Shown here piece by piece: positions 14,245 through 23,479 of a stretch of DNA of 64,000 bases. Made by a program: the position numbers and the translations under genes. Source of the DNA: Kapaibacterium sp044224925. Its GTDB lineage: Bacteria > Bacteroidota > Ignavibacteria > Kapaibacteriales > Kapaibacteriaceae. The number at the start of each line of letters is the position of its first letter. Position 1 is the first letter of the stretch. The notes below the pieces were generated by a model, which was not told the origin of the DNA, searched no databases, and was given only the letters and a program-made list of their open reading frames with translations. The DNA lies in contig JBGAJM010000001.1 of NCBI GenBank assembly GCA_044224925.1, positions 682,001 through 746,000 on the forward strand, written 5' to 3'.

Positions 14245-16269
14245 ATGTCTCAATTCGCCCTTCACACGAAGTATCAGCCCGACGGTGACCAGCCTCGGGC
14301 CATCGCCGAACTGCTCTCTGCCATCCATGCGGGTGAAAAGCATCAAACCTTGCTGGGGGTGACCGGTTCCGGAAAGACGTTCACGATCTCGAATGTGATC
14401 AAGGAGATCAACCGCCCTACCCTGGTGATCTCGCCCAACAAGACCCTTGCGGCCCAGTTGTATGGAGAATTCAAGTCGTTCTTTCCCGAGAATGCCGTCG
14501 AGTTCTTCATCTCGTACTACGACTACTACCAACCCGAGGCCTATGTTCCTTCGACGGACGTGTTCATCGAAAAGGACTTCGCCATCAACGACGAGATCGA
14601 TCGCCTTCGCTTGCGCGCAACAAGTGCCTTGGTCGAAGGTCGACGGGATGTGATCGTCGTCGCCTCTGTCTCCTGCATCTACGGGATCGGCACGCGCGAG
14701 GAATTCGCGGCACAGTTGTTCACGATCCAGGAAGGCATGCAGATCACGCGACAGACGTTGCTGTATCGCTTGACGAACATCCACTATTCACGCAATGACT
14801 TCGAGTTCCAGCGTGGGACGTTCCGAGTGCGTGGTGATGTGGTGGACATCGTGCCGGCGTATGAAGAGGACCGTGCGATCCGCATCGAGTTCTTCGGCGA
14901 CGAGATCGAGAAGGTGTCGTGGATCAATCGTATTGACGGGACCCTGATCGAACGCTGCGGATTTGTGACGCTCACACCGGCACGTCTGTTCGTGACGTCG
15001 GCAGAGAACATGGCCAAGGCCATGATCAACATCAAGGAAGAACTCATCGATCGGTTGAAGGAGTTGCGCGCGAACGAGCGTTATCTCGAAGCACAACGTC
15101 TTGAACAACGCACGCTCTTCGATCTGGAGATGATGAAGGAAGTGGGCTACTGTTCAGGCATCGAGAACTATTCGATGCATATGACGGGTCGACAACCCAG
15201 CGATCGACCGGCCTGTTTGTTCGACTACTTCCCTGAGGATTACTTGCTTGTGGTCGACGAGAGTCACGTGACGTTGCCGCAGGTACGCGGCATGTACAAC
15301 GGAGATCGCGCTCGCAAACTGACGTTGGTGGAGCACGGATTCCGCCTCCCTTCCGCCTTGGAGAACCGTCCGATGCGCTTCGAGGAGTTCGAGGGCATGG
15401 TGAACCAGGCGATCTATGTGAGTGCAACGCCCGGACCGTATGAGCTGGAGAAGTGCATGGGCGTAGTTGTGGAACAAGTGATCCGTCCAACGGGATTGTT
15501 GGATCCGAAGATCGATGTACGTCCGGTGGCAAATCAGATCGACGATCTCATTGGCGAGATCCGCGCACGCACCGAGAAGAAGGAGCGTGTGTTGGTGACG
15601 ACGCTGACGAAGCGCATGGCCGAGGACCTGACCGACTATCTGCATAACCTGAAGATCAGTGTCGCCTACATTCACAGCGATGTGGATTCGCTGGAGCGTG
15701 TCGACATCATTCGCAACCTTCGCCTCGGCAACTTCGATGTGCTGATCGGTGTGAACCTGTTGCGCGAAGGACTGGATATGCCGGAAGTGTCGCTCGTGGC
15801 CATCCTCGATGCCGACAAAGAAGGGTTCCTGCGCAGTGAACGCTCGCTGATGCAGACGGCGGGACGTACGGCACGGAACTCGAATGGACTTGTGATCTTC
15901 TATGCCGACAAGATCACGGCAAGCATGCGAGCCGTGATGGATGAGACGAATCGACGTCGACAACTCCAAGAGGAGTACAATGCCGAGCGTGGTATCAATC
16001 CGACAACGGTCTACAAGTCGATCGAAGAGATCCTGGAATCAACGTCCGTTGCCGACATGCAGGGCAACCGCCTCGCACGTCGTGCCGAAGCCGAACAGTC
16101 CAAGATGAAGCGTGCTGCAGAGCCGATGGCGAAATATCTTACGAGCGACCAGCGTGCAGAGATGGTCGAACAGATGTTCGTGGAAATGAAGAAAGCCGCA
16201 CGGGATCTGGACTTCGAGCGCGCTGCCCAATTGCGCGATCAGATCACGGCGCTGCAGGCTATGGCGTGA
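14245..16269 (+). CDS. uvrB: Excinuclease ABC subunit B
   Basis: A 674-residue UvrB. Walker A 'GVTGSGKT' lies at ~37-44, the beta-hairpin region 'YYDYYQPEAYVPSTD' at ~92-106 (damage wedge), helicase motifs 'VDESH' and 'QTAGRTARN', and the C-terminal UVR domain 'ARDLDFERAAQLRDQI' that contacts UvrC. It loads on damaged DNA with UvrA and guides incision. It overlaps the convergent glycosyltransferase gene by 11 bases. The start 'MSQFALHTKYQPDGDQP' is the usual UvrB beginning; there is no obvious ribosome-binding site. Confidence 0.97.
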   Translation: MSQFALHTKYQPDGDQPRAIAELLSAIHAGEKHQTLLGVTGSGKTFTISNVIKEINRPTLVISPNKTLAAQLYGEFKSFFPENAVEFFISYYDYYQPEAYVPSTDVFIEKDFAINDEIDRLRLRATSALVEGRRDVIVVASVSCIYGIGTREEFAAQLFTIQEGMQITRQTLLYRLTNIHYSRNDFEFQRGTFRVRGDVVDIVPAYEEDRAIRIEFFGDEIEKVSWINRIDGTLIERCGFVTLTPARLFVTSAENMAKAMINIKEELIDRLKELRANERYLEAQRLEQRTLFDLEMMKEVGYCSGIENYSMHMTGRQPSDRPACLFDYFPEDYLLVVDESHVTLPQVRGMYNGDRARKLTLVEHGFRLPSALENRPMRFEEFEGMVNQAIYVSATPGPYELEKCMGVVVEQVIRPTGLLDPKIDVRPVANQIDDLIGEIRARTEKKERVLVTTLTKRMAEDLTDYLHNLKISVAYIHSDVDSLERVDIIRNLRLGNFDVLIGVNLLREGLDMPEVSLVAILDADKEGFLRSERSLMQTAGRTARNSNGLVIFYADKITASMRAVMDETNRRRQLQEEYNAERGINPTTVYKSIEEILESTSVADMQGNRLARRAEAEQSKMKRAAEPMAKYLTSDQRAEMVEQMFVEMKKAARDLDFERAAQLRDQITALQAMA

Positions 16270-17512
16270 GCACGCGCTTGTAGAACGACAGCAACTCATC
16301 CATCCGTGCCGTCCATGTGAACGATCGCCGGATCAATTCCCTACCTCGTTCTCCGAGCGCTGTCGCTTCATCTCGCCGCGCAAGCAATTCGCAACAGGCC
16401 TTCGCAAAGCTCGCCGCATCATCGGCGATCCGCACATGCGTGCCATCGAGCACGGGCAAGCCTTCAGCGCCGATCGTCGTCGTCACCAGCGGACATGCCG
16501 CACCAAGCGCTTCAAGGATCTTGATACGCACACCACTGCCACTGAAGAGCGGCACGATGCTCACGGCAGCGTCGAGGCGGAACGCTAGCGGATCCTCGAT
16601 CTCTCCATGCACGATGACGCTCGATCCATTGTGCAGTCCGGTGATCGCCGTCCCGGGATTCCGTCCCGCAATCTGCACCACGGCCGACGGACGTTGTTTG
16701 AGGATCAAGGGCATGACCTGACGTACGAACCACAAGGTGCCTTCGACATTCGGTGCCCATTCCATACTGGCGAGAAGACAGATCGTGTCGGGACGACGTT
16801 GTGCCGACGCCAGCATCGCATCCGATGGAATGCTGATCCCGGGCGGAACCGACTCGATCGCGCCACTTGGATCGATGCCGCGATACACATCTGCATCATC
16901 CTCCGATAGCGTAGCACACGCATCCGATAAAAGCAGCGCCTCTTCTTCGAACCGTTTCGTTCGTCGTGCAAGCAGTGCGCGATACCATCGCTCGATGCTC
17001 GAGCGACCACGCTCAACGGACATGCGTTCCTGGATCCGATACTCGACGTTGTGCGAACGATAGATGACGAGCGGAACAGGTCGCTTCTTCAACGTGAGCT
17101 CTGTTCGAACGTGCAAACCAAGTTCTAGCGTGAAGAGCTGTTCGCAGTGCATGATGTCGAACGGTCCGTAGGTCTCCGCCGCACTCACGGCCGCCGCCAG
17201 CGTAGCAGGCGTGATGAACCGTTCCAGCCAGTACGAGTGACGGATCGAACGATCGATCACGGACCGACGTGGCATGAGCAGATTGCGAACGGCACCGAAC
17301 GCAGTGGGATGCGTCTCGACGTCGACAGCGACGATGTTGGTGCAGAGATGTCGAAGCGTTGCAACGTCGGCACGATGCTTCGATGTATTGAGTGCGAGGA
17401 TGGTGATGTCAACACCGGCGGCATGCATGGCCTCGAGTGACTCGAGCATGACGATCGCACCACCATCGCGTGCAGGCACCGGAATGCGCGGGAGGATGAC
17501 AAGGATCTTCAT
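16259..17512 (-). CDS. GT-B glycosyltransferase (group 1 family)
   Basis: A 417-residue GT4-like enzyme. It begins 'MKILVILPRIPVPARDGG', the usual first Rossmann strand with glycine-rich acceptor loop; the C-terminal donor domain has 'VSIVPLFSGSGVRIKILEALGAACPLV', the E-x(7)-E-like nucleotide-sugar region. The ATG at 17510-17512 overlaps the upstream glycosyltransferase stop (ATGA); a longer frame to 17560 reads back into that gene. It probably adds one sugar of the surface polysaccharide. Donor and acceptor cannot be read from the sequence. Confidence 0.88.
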   Translation of the reverse strand: MKILVILPRIPVPARDGGAIVMLESLEAMHAAGVDITILALNTSKHRADVATLRHLCTNIVAVDVETHPTAFGAVRNLLMPRRSVIDRSIRHSYWLERFITPATLAAAVSAAETYGPFDIMHCEQLFTLELGLHVRTELTLKKRPVPLVIYRSHNVEYRIQERMSVERGRSSIERWYRALLARRTKRFEEEALLLSDACATLSEDDADVYRGIDPSGAIESVPPGISIPSDAMLASAQRRPDTICLLASMEWAPNVEGTLWFVRQVMPLILKQRPSAVVQIAGRNPGTAITGLHNGSSVIVHGEIEDPLAFRLDAAVSIVPLFSGSGVRIKILEALGAACPLVTTTIGAEGLPVLDGTHVRIADDAASFAKACCELLARRDEATALGERGRELIRRSFTWTARMDELLSFYKRVLTP

Positions 17513-18660
17513 CGTACACCCGACGTGATACGAACGATGTCGGCGGCCGCACGGTCCCACGAGTAATACGCTGCTACGTCCGATGCCTGCTCGGCAACAC
17601 GGCGACGCATGGCATCATCCGTCAGGATGTGCAGCAGTGCAGCTGCACAAGCGTCGGCATCATCCGATTCGATGAGCATGCCATTGTCGCCATGACGCAC
17701 ATACTCGGCCATGGCATAGGCATTACGCGCCAGCACAGGCACTCCGGCGGCAAGCGCTTCAAGCGGTGCGATACCGTATGCTTCGAAGCGCGACGGCATG
17801 GCGAACACATCGGCCGTTGCGAGTTCTGCCCGCAAGCGTTCATGCGAGGCATCGCCGAGAAAGTCCACCCATTCAGGAATGCTGCCATCTTCCGGCCATT
17901 CTTGCGGACCGGCCACGATGAATCGTATGGGGAAAAGTGCAGAGGGAAGCAAGGCTCGAATGGCGCGAAGGACGACGTCACCTGCCTTGCGATGCCAGTC
18001 ACGACCGATGAAGACCACACGCCGTTCTGTTCTCTCCCCTCTCGGGAGAGCTCGCTCTGCCGATGGAGGAGCCACGGCAACATGAATGCCGGGTGGAACC
18101 ACATGAACGCGATCTTCGGACACCAATCCGCGTTCAACGAGGAATCGAGCATTCCACGCACTCATCGAGATCACGCCGGCGGCCTTTCGAAACGAGGCTC
18201 GTTCGCGCGCAACTCGTGTTTGCAACATCTCTTCCGAGTAGGACTCGAACGACGGCAAGACCATGCCCGACTCTCGCATGGTGGCAACAGCATGCGAGAA
18301 GCTGTGATCCTGGTAGAAGAAGGTGGGTGTCGTCGCAATGCCATGTTCACCGATGGAGAGCACGGCATCAAGTCCTGGTGCGCGTTGCACGGCCTTCACG
18401 AAGGCGCGCTCATGCGCTGCAGCACTCAGTGGACTATAACGCCAACCACTCACGAAGCGACCATGGAGTCGTCGAATGTAGAGCAGGCGTGCCACAGCGA
18501 TCGCCAATGGTGATACGTGCATGGGCACATCCACAACACGCACATCCGCTCTTCGCTGCAAGGCCTCGAAGAGCGACAACGGAGTGTGCGACCACGTGCG
18601 ACGTCTGTCGGCGTCCCAAGCGCATGCAAACCCAAGGTTCAGTGGTGATGACGGCTGCAT
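17509..18660 (-). CDS. GT-B glycosyltransferase
   Basis: A 383-residue enzyme with the GT4 C-terminal domain: 'VVFIGRDWHRKAGDVVLRAI' starts the donor half and 'FAMPSRFEAYGIAPLEALAAG' is the sugar-nucleotide E-x(7)-E motif. The ATG at 18658-18660 is favoured; in-frame ATGs at 18669 and 18702 add residues that run into the divergent gene. The linker just before the donor domain, 'SAERALPRGERTERR', is encoded by a 7-bp-arm palindrome (18032-18050) that looks like a small inserted repeat. It is paired by ATGA with the next glycosyltransferase. Confidence 0.85.
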   Translation of the reverse strand: MQPSSPLNLGFACAWDADRRRTWSHTPLSLFEALQRRADVRVVDVPMHVSPLAIAVARLLYIRRLHGRFVSGWRYSPLSAAAHERAFVKAVQRAPGLDAVLSIGEHGIATTPTFFYQDHSFSHAVATMRESGMVLPSFESYSEEMLQTRVARERASFRKAAGVISMSAWNARFLVERGLVSEDRVHVVPPGIHVAVAPPSAERALPRGERTERRVVFIGRDWHRKAGDVVLRAIRALLPSALFPIRFIVAGPQEWPEDGSIPEWVDFLGDASHERLRAELATADVFAMPSRFEAYGIAPLEALAAGVPVLARNAYAMAEYVRHGDNGMLIESDDADACAAALLHILTDDAMRRRVAEQASDVAAYYSWDRAAADIVRITSGVR

Positions 18661-18700
18661 AGAGCACATGAATATAACCCCCCGTATATTCGCCGCCATC

Positions 18701-19870
18701 ATGCGTATCCTCTTCGTCTCGTTTTCCTCTGTTGTCGACGTCTATCAAGACAAGCTCCGCTACCTTGCCGCCATGCCCGATGTTGAGCTCTTCGTGTTGC
18801 TCCCAACACACTTCAAAGAGGGCGGACGTGTGGTCGCGGCACACCTCGGAGACGGATCGTATACGGTGATCACCCGTCCCGCGCCGATGGCGAACAAAGG
18901 ACACTACAATCGTTTCTTCTTCCGGGACCTGCGCTCGGTGTTTCGCGAAGTGAAGCCGGACCTCGTGCATATCGAGGCCGAGCCCGAGAGTGTGGTGACC
19001 GTGCAGGTGGTGCGACATGCCTTGCGCCTCAAGCGTACACCGGCCATGGTCTGCTTCACATGGCGCAACATGCCCTTCCCGCTTGAACACTGGCCCATGT
19101 GGCACCCGAAGACCATCTTCTTCACGTTATCGCAACTCACGACCATTCCGCATTTCGATGCCATCATCTCTGGGACGCATGAGGCAGAGGCGGATCTGCG
19201 ACGTCGTGGCTTCGAAGGACCGATGCCCATCATTCCGCAGTATGGGATCGATCCGCAGACGTATCACCGACCTGAGAACAGAGATGCCTTGCGTGCTGCG
19301 CATGGCATGTCGGGCTTCGTCGTTGGCTTTGCCGGACGTTTGTTGAAGATGAAGGGTCTTGATGTGCTCGTCGATGCCATCGCCCGCGTCGATCGACCGG
19401 ATGTGCAGTGCGTGATCCTTGGTAGCGGCGAGTATGCCGAGGCCGTGATGCAGCGCGCCGCCGAGCGTGGCGTGGCCGATCGGATCCGCATCGTGAACGG
19501 CGTGCCCGTGCGCGAGGTACCGCAGATCCTTGCATGCTTCGATGTCTTGGCCGTTCCGTCGCTCACGTATCCGCACTGGAAGGAACAGTTCGGTCGCGTC
19601 ATCCCTGAGGCCATGGCATGCGGTGTCCCCGTGATCGGCTCCGACTCGGGCGAGATCCCACATGTGGTGGGCGATGCAGGCCTCATCACGCCCGAAGGCG
19701 ATGCCGAAGCCTTGGCAGCAGCGATCCGTCAGTTGCATGATGATCGGACCCTGTTGCAGACGCTGAGCGAAAAAGGCGTTGAGCGTGTACGCACGATGTA
19801 CACGAACAAGCATATCGCTGAACAGATCTATGCAACGTGGATCAGCGTGCTCCCCGCACCACGTCCGTGA
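18701..19870 (+). CDS. GT-B glycosyltransferase
   Basis: A 389-residue GT4-like enzyme beginning 'MRILFVSFSSVVDVYQDKL'. The donor domain contains 'VVGFAGRLLKMKGLDVLVDAI' and the nucleotide-sugar motif 'GRVIPEAMACGVPVIGSDSG'. It is divergent from the upstream glycosyltransferase, with only 40 bases between starts; that spacer holds an AATATA...TATATT inverted pair that could carry both promoters (TATATTCG forward). The 3' end overlaps the convergent glycosyltransferase by 29 bases. Role in surface polysaccharide assembly is inferred from context. Confidence 0.88.
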   Translation: MRILFVSFSSVVDVYQDKLRYLAAMPDVELFVLLPTHFKEGGRVVAAHLGDGSYTVITRPAPMANKGHYNRFFFRDLRSVFREVKPDLVHIEAEPESVVTVQVVRHALRLKRTPAMVCFTWRNMPFPLEHWPMWHPKTIFFTLSQLTTIPHFDAIISGTHEAEADLRRRGFEGPMPIIPQYGIDPQTYHRPENRDALRAAHGMSGFVVGFAGRLLKMKGLDVLVDAIARVDRPDVQCVILGSGEYAEAVMQRAAERGVADRIRIVNGVPVREVPQILACFDVLAVPSLTYPHWKEQFGRVIPEAMACGVPVIGSDSGEIPHVVGDAGLITPEGDAEALAAAIRQLHDDRTLLQTLSEKGVERVRTMYTNKHIAEQIYATWISVLPAPRP

Positions 19871-20948
19871 TGCACTGCCACAGGATCTCTGCCGTACGAT
19901 CCCACGAATACGTGGCCGCTTGACGGAGCCCCTTTGCACGCAGCTCATCACAGAGTTGATCATCCGTGATAATGCGCTCCATCGCATGCGCGATCGCCGA
20001 CACATCGAGCGGGTCGACAAGAAGTGCCGCAGAGCCTGCCACTTCCGGAAGTGACGAGACATTCGAGGCGATCACGGGCGTTCCCACGGCCATGGCCTCG
20101 ATCACCGGGACACCAAAGCCCTCGAACAGCGGCACCTGCACCACGGCACGCGCTCCCTTGTACAAGGCCACGAGCTCTTCGTCGGTCACATAGCCGGTGA
20201 ACCGCACATCGCCTGCATGCGTCATGCTTGCAAGCGCGGCATCCACGTCGGCATCCTTCCAGCCTCGCCGCCCTGCCACGACCAATTGCACAGCAGAGCC
20301 CGTGGAGGACTTCATGACGTCGAATGCCTTGAGGAGGCGCACCACGTTCTTGCGCGGTTGAATGGTGCCCACGAACAAGAGGTAGGAAGGCGGAGGGGTG
20401 GCATGCACCGGATCGCGAAAGATCGGTCGCGGGGCGTTGGGCGCCACGGTGATCGACGTGGTCGGGATCCCGGTGCGCATGGCAATGTCGGCCCGTGCAA
20501 AGTCCGACACGGTCACAAGCCTTGCCGCAGCGCGCGCACCACGCGGAAAGAACCGTCGATAGTACCGCAACACCAGTGGGTCCACCTGTTCGGGCACGGC
20601 TTCGTAGCCCATGTCGTGTAGGACGGAGACCATGGGGACGGGCGGATGTGATGGAACGAGGCCTTCAGGGGAATAGAACACGTCGCAGTGATGGGCTCGA
20701 AGGGCGGCAGGGAGCCGCCGTTCGAACCAGAGGTACCAGAGGAAGGGGTGGCGGGCGGGCGGACCGAAGACCACCGTGCGGACGTTGGGACCGAAGGTGA
20801 AGTCGGCGTGGACCGGACGATCGAAGAACAGGACGAACGAAACATCCGGGTGCGAGGCCGTCAGCCGCTTGATCGTCTCATAGGCATACCAGCCGATCCC
20901 GTCCAGCTTTCCGGAGAGCAACGTCCGCGCATTCACGCCAACTATCAT
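19842..20948 (-). CDS. GT-B glycosyltransferase, mannosyltransferase-like
   Basis: A 368-residue GT4-family enzyme. The start 'MIVGVNARTLLSGKLDGIGWYAYE' and the donor half 'YLLFVGTIQPRKNVVRLLKAF' with 'VPLFEGFGVPVIEAMAVGTPVI' are typical of the WbaZ/RfaG-like mannosyltransferases found in O-antigen clusters. It overlaps the convergent glycosyltransferase by 29 bases and diverges from the wzz-like gene. Exact sugar unknown. Confidence 0.88.
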   Translation of the reverse strand: MIVGVNARTLLSGKLDGIGWYAYETIKRLTASHPDVSFVLFFDRPVHADFTFGPNVRTVVFGPPARHPFLWYLWFERRLPAALRAHHCDVFYSPEGLVPSHPPVPMVSVLHDMGYEAVPEQVDPLVLRYYRRFFPRGARAAARLVTVSDFARADIAMRTGIPTTSITVAPNAPRPIFRDPVHATPPPSYLLFVGTIQPRKNVVRLLKAFDVMKSSTGSAVQLVVAGRRGWKDADVDAALASMTHAGDVRFTGYVTDEELVALYKGARAVVQVPLFEGFGVPVIEAMAVGTPVIASNVSSLPEVAGSAALLVDPLDVSAIAHAMERIITDDQLCDELRAKGLRQAATYSWDRTAEILWQCITDVVRGAR

Positions 20949-21010
20949 AAAGTCTCCATCCCAGCGTCACAAACCGCGGCAGACGGCAGAATCCACGACC
21001 TCGTGTAACG

Positions 21011-21018
21011 TATCTTTG
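21011..21018 (+). promoter_or_regulatory. -7 element directly before the wzz-like gene
   Basis: TATCTTTG matches TAnnTTTG exactly and ends only 5 bases before the ATG at 21024. If used, transcription would begin at or next to the start codon, giving a leaderless mRNA. No -33 TTG is seen at the expected place. Confidence 0.5.
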
Positions 21019-21023
21019 TACCC

Positions 21024-22154
21024 ATGTCCGAACAACCATTTCCGAGTGCGCAGATCATTGCGCTGCTCTTTCGTAAAAAGTGGATCATCGTGGCCGTGAG
21101 CATCGTGGCAGCTGTTGGTGCCTATGCCTATGCGCTCACGTTGCCATCGTACTTCCGCTCCACCGTGAACTGTGTTCCTCCGAAGGCCGATCAGTCGGCG
21201 CTCGGCGGTGCCCTTGGCGGACTTTCGTCGACGCTCAAGGACATCGGTCTTACAAAGATGACAGGAAAAAGTGGTGATGCCTACGACTTCATCGTCATCC
21301 TCTATGCACGGTCGTTGCGCGACTCCATGATCAAGCGCTTCGATCTCGTCTCCGAGTACAAGCTGGAGAAGGCCACGGCCCAGGAGCAGCGCGATGAGTT
21401 CGAGGGCAACCTCGAGATCAATCTGCATAACGAGGGCAACTACGAGATCACCATCTACGATCAGGACCCGGTGAAGGCGGCGGAGATGTGCACCACGTTC
21501 GTCTCCTATGCCAATGCCCTCTCCAATCGCATTGCACGCGAAGAGGCCGTCAAGGCCACAGCGTATCTCGAGAATCGCATGCGACTCATGGATTCGACGA
21601 TGTTCGCCTTGGCCGACTCTCTGTCCGCCTATTCCAAGAAGTACATGATGTTCTCGCCGCTGGATCAGGCCAAGGCCTCTGCCACGGCGATCACGGAAGT
21701 GCAGGCCAACATCATGAAACAAGAGACGATCCTTGGTTTGCTCGAGGCCAACTACGGAGCCTCCGACCCGCAGGTCCAGGCGCAACGTTCCATGGTGGCC
21801 AGCCTTCGCACGCAATTCCAAGACATGCAGAACAAGCCAGGATTCGCGGGAAACTTTGCCTTGTCGGATGCCGCCGGTGTTGGTGCGCGATACATGAAGA
21901 TGTATGCCGAGTATGAGGCATCGATGAAGGTGAAGGCCTTCATGATGCCAACGCTGGAGCAAATGCGTCTCGACCAACAGAAGAGCGCACCAAGTCTGCT
22001 CGTCGTGGATCCGCCGCTGGTCTCCGAGAAGAAGGCCCGTCCACGTCGTTCCCTCATTGCCGCCGGTACAGGTGTTGGCGCCGGGATCCTCTCCGTGCTC
22101 ATCATCCTTCTTTCCTTTGCCTACCGCACGCTCAAGGCACAGATCAATTCGTGA
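21024..22154 (+). CDS. Wzz-like polysaccharide chain-length / co-polymerase protein
   Basis: A 376-residue protein with one helix near the N-terminus (~14-33), a long periplasmic region with predicted coiled coil, and a C-terminal helix (~340-362): the Wzz/PCP topology. It ends shortly after the second helix and has no tyrosine-kinase domain, so it is the PCP-1/PCP-2 type. Such proteins set polysaccharide chain length or assist export. Its stop overlaps the GTG of the next gene (GTGA), placing it in one transcript with the polymerase/ligase-like gene and PBP2. Confidence 0.82.
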   Translation: MSEQPFPSAQIIALLFRKKWIIVAVSIVAAVGAYAYALTLPSYFRSTVNCVPPKADQSALGGALGGLSSTLKDIGLTKMTGKSGDAYDFIVILYARSLRDSMIKRFDLVSEYKLEKATAQEQRDEFEGNLEINLHNEGNYEITIYDQDPVKAAEMCTTFVSYANALSNRIAREEAVKATAYLENRMRLMDSTMFALADSLSAYSKKYMMFSPLDQAKASATAITEVQANIMKQETILGLLEANYGASDPQVQAQRSMVASLRTQFQDMQNKPGFAGNFALSDAAGVGARYMKMYAEYEASMKVKAFMMPTLEQMRLDQQKSAPSLLVVDPPLVSEKKARPRRSLIAAGTGVGAGILSVLIILLSFAYRTLKAQINS

Positions 22155-23479
22155 CGCAGATCGGTCCATTCATTCCCCTGCTTGTCGCACTTGGGCTTGG
22201 CTTCATCGTGGCCATGATCAAGTGGCCGAAAGTGTGGCTGGCAACGTTCCTCCTCTCGTTGCCGATCTTCCTGACCGATTCGGGAAAAGGCCTTAGCGCA
22301 CAGGAGCTCGCCATGGGCGGACTCTTCACGCTCTCGATCACGGTATGGATCGTGTGGCGCATCGCCGCCGACCCGCGTCCGCTCGTTCGCAATTGGATGG
22401 ACTTCCTCGTCCTGCTGTTTATCGCCCTTTCCTCGTTGAACATCGTCGTCGCCATGATGAACCATGTCGACCCGGTCGGCTGGCTTTCCGAATGGGCCTT
22501 GTTCTTCCTCATTCTGTACTACTTCCCTATCCGCGAGTACTTCGGCGATGAGCGCGGACTCAAGCAGTTCATGACCTTGTCGGCCATCAGCGCCGTTGGA
22601 CAAGCTCTCTATTCGATGTATCTCTACAAGCAACGCATGGCGACCGGATTGGTCTATGCGTTCCAGCTCACGGCATCGCGCAGTGTTTTGCTTGGTCCCA
22701 TCTTCCTTGTCGCCATCGTCTTCTGCATGCTCTTCATCTTTGCCGTGCGGTGGCGTCACAAGCTCGTCCTGTTCGGCATCATCGGCATTCAAGTGGCTGC
22801 CCTGGTCCTCACGTTCACGCGGACGTTGTGGGCCTTCTTCTTTGTCTGTGCAGCCATCGTCATGGTCTTCCTTTCCATGCGTCAGCGCGTCCAGCTCGTT
22901 GCCGCAGGCATTGCCTTGGCTGTGATCGCCGTGGGTGGACTCAGCGTCTACAATCCGAAGCTGGCCGATATCGGTCTGCGCATCGTCAAGGCCCGCTTCG
23001 CCTCGTCGACGCAGTTGAGCGGCGGCGACTATTCGTTCGAAACACGGGTGGTCGAAGCGCAGGCAGCATGGGCCGCCACGAAAGAGTCACCCCTTGGTGG
23101 CAACGGCCTCCGTGCTACCTTCTTGACCTATTCTCCGCTGGACAAGCAGCACTTCACCACGTCGTTCATTCATTTCGGCTACGTGGGGCTCATCTTCAAA
23201 CTCGGCATACCGCTGGCACTGCTCATGGTGGCCATCCTGCTCGTCCATGGGACCTATACCATTGGCGATGCCTTGCGTCTGCGTCGAGATCCTGCCACGA
23301 ACGTCTACCGATCCGTTGCCGCGGCCACGGCCGCCTTCCTTCCTGCCTTGTACGTTACCATTTTCATGACGGGCTTCTTCGACCAGCGATTCGGGAATGT
23401 TATGTTTGCATTCGTCTTCGCCTGCACGTCGATCACCCACGATCACTGTCTCAAGCGCACCGCTCCTAGATCCTTATGA
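22151..23479 (+). CDS. O-antigen ligase/polymerase-like membrane protein (Wzy_C/WaaL superfamily)
   Basis: A 442-residue protein with about 11 transmembrane helices and one larger periplasmic loop (~residues 275-340) that contains 'FETRVVEAQAAWAATKESPLGGNGL', the position and pattern of the Wzy_C active loop. It either joins polysaccharide to a lipid carrier or polymerises repeat units; sequence alone does not decide. The start is GTG at 22151 overlapping the wzz-like stop; its own stop overlaps PBP2 (ATGA). Confidence 0.8.
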   Translation: MTQIGPFIPLLVALGLGFIVAMIKWPKVWLATFLLSLPIFLTDSGKGLSAQELAMGGLFTLSITVWIVWRIAADPRPLVRNWMDFLVLLFIALSSLNIVVAMMNHVDPVGWLSEWALFFLILYYFPIREYFGDERGLKQFMTLSAISAVGQALYSMYLYKQRMATGLVYAFQLTASRSVLLGPIFLVAIVFCMLFIFAVRWRHKLVLFGIIGIQVAALVLTFTRTLWAFFFVCAAIVMVFLSMRQRVQLVAAGIALAVIAVGGLSVYNPKLADIGLRIVKARFASSTQLSGGDYSFETRVVEAQAAWAATKESPLGGNGLRATFLTYSPLDKQHFTTSFIHFGYVGLIFKLGIPLALLMVAILLVHGTYTIGDALRLRRDPATNVYRSVAAATAAFLPALYVTIFMTGFFDQRFGNVMFAFVFACTSITHDHCLKRTAPRSL

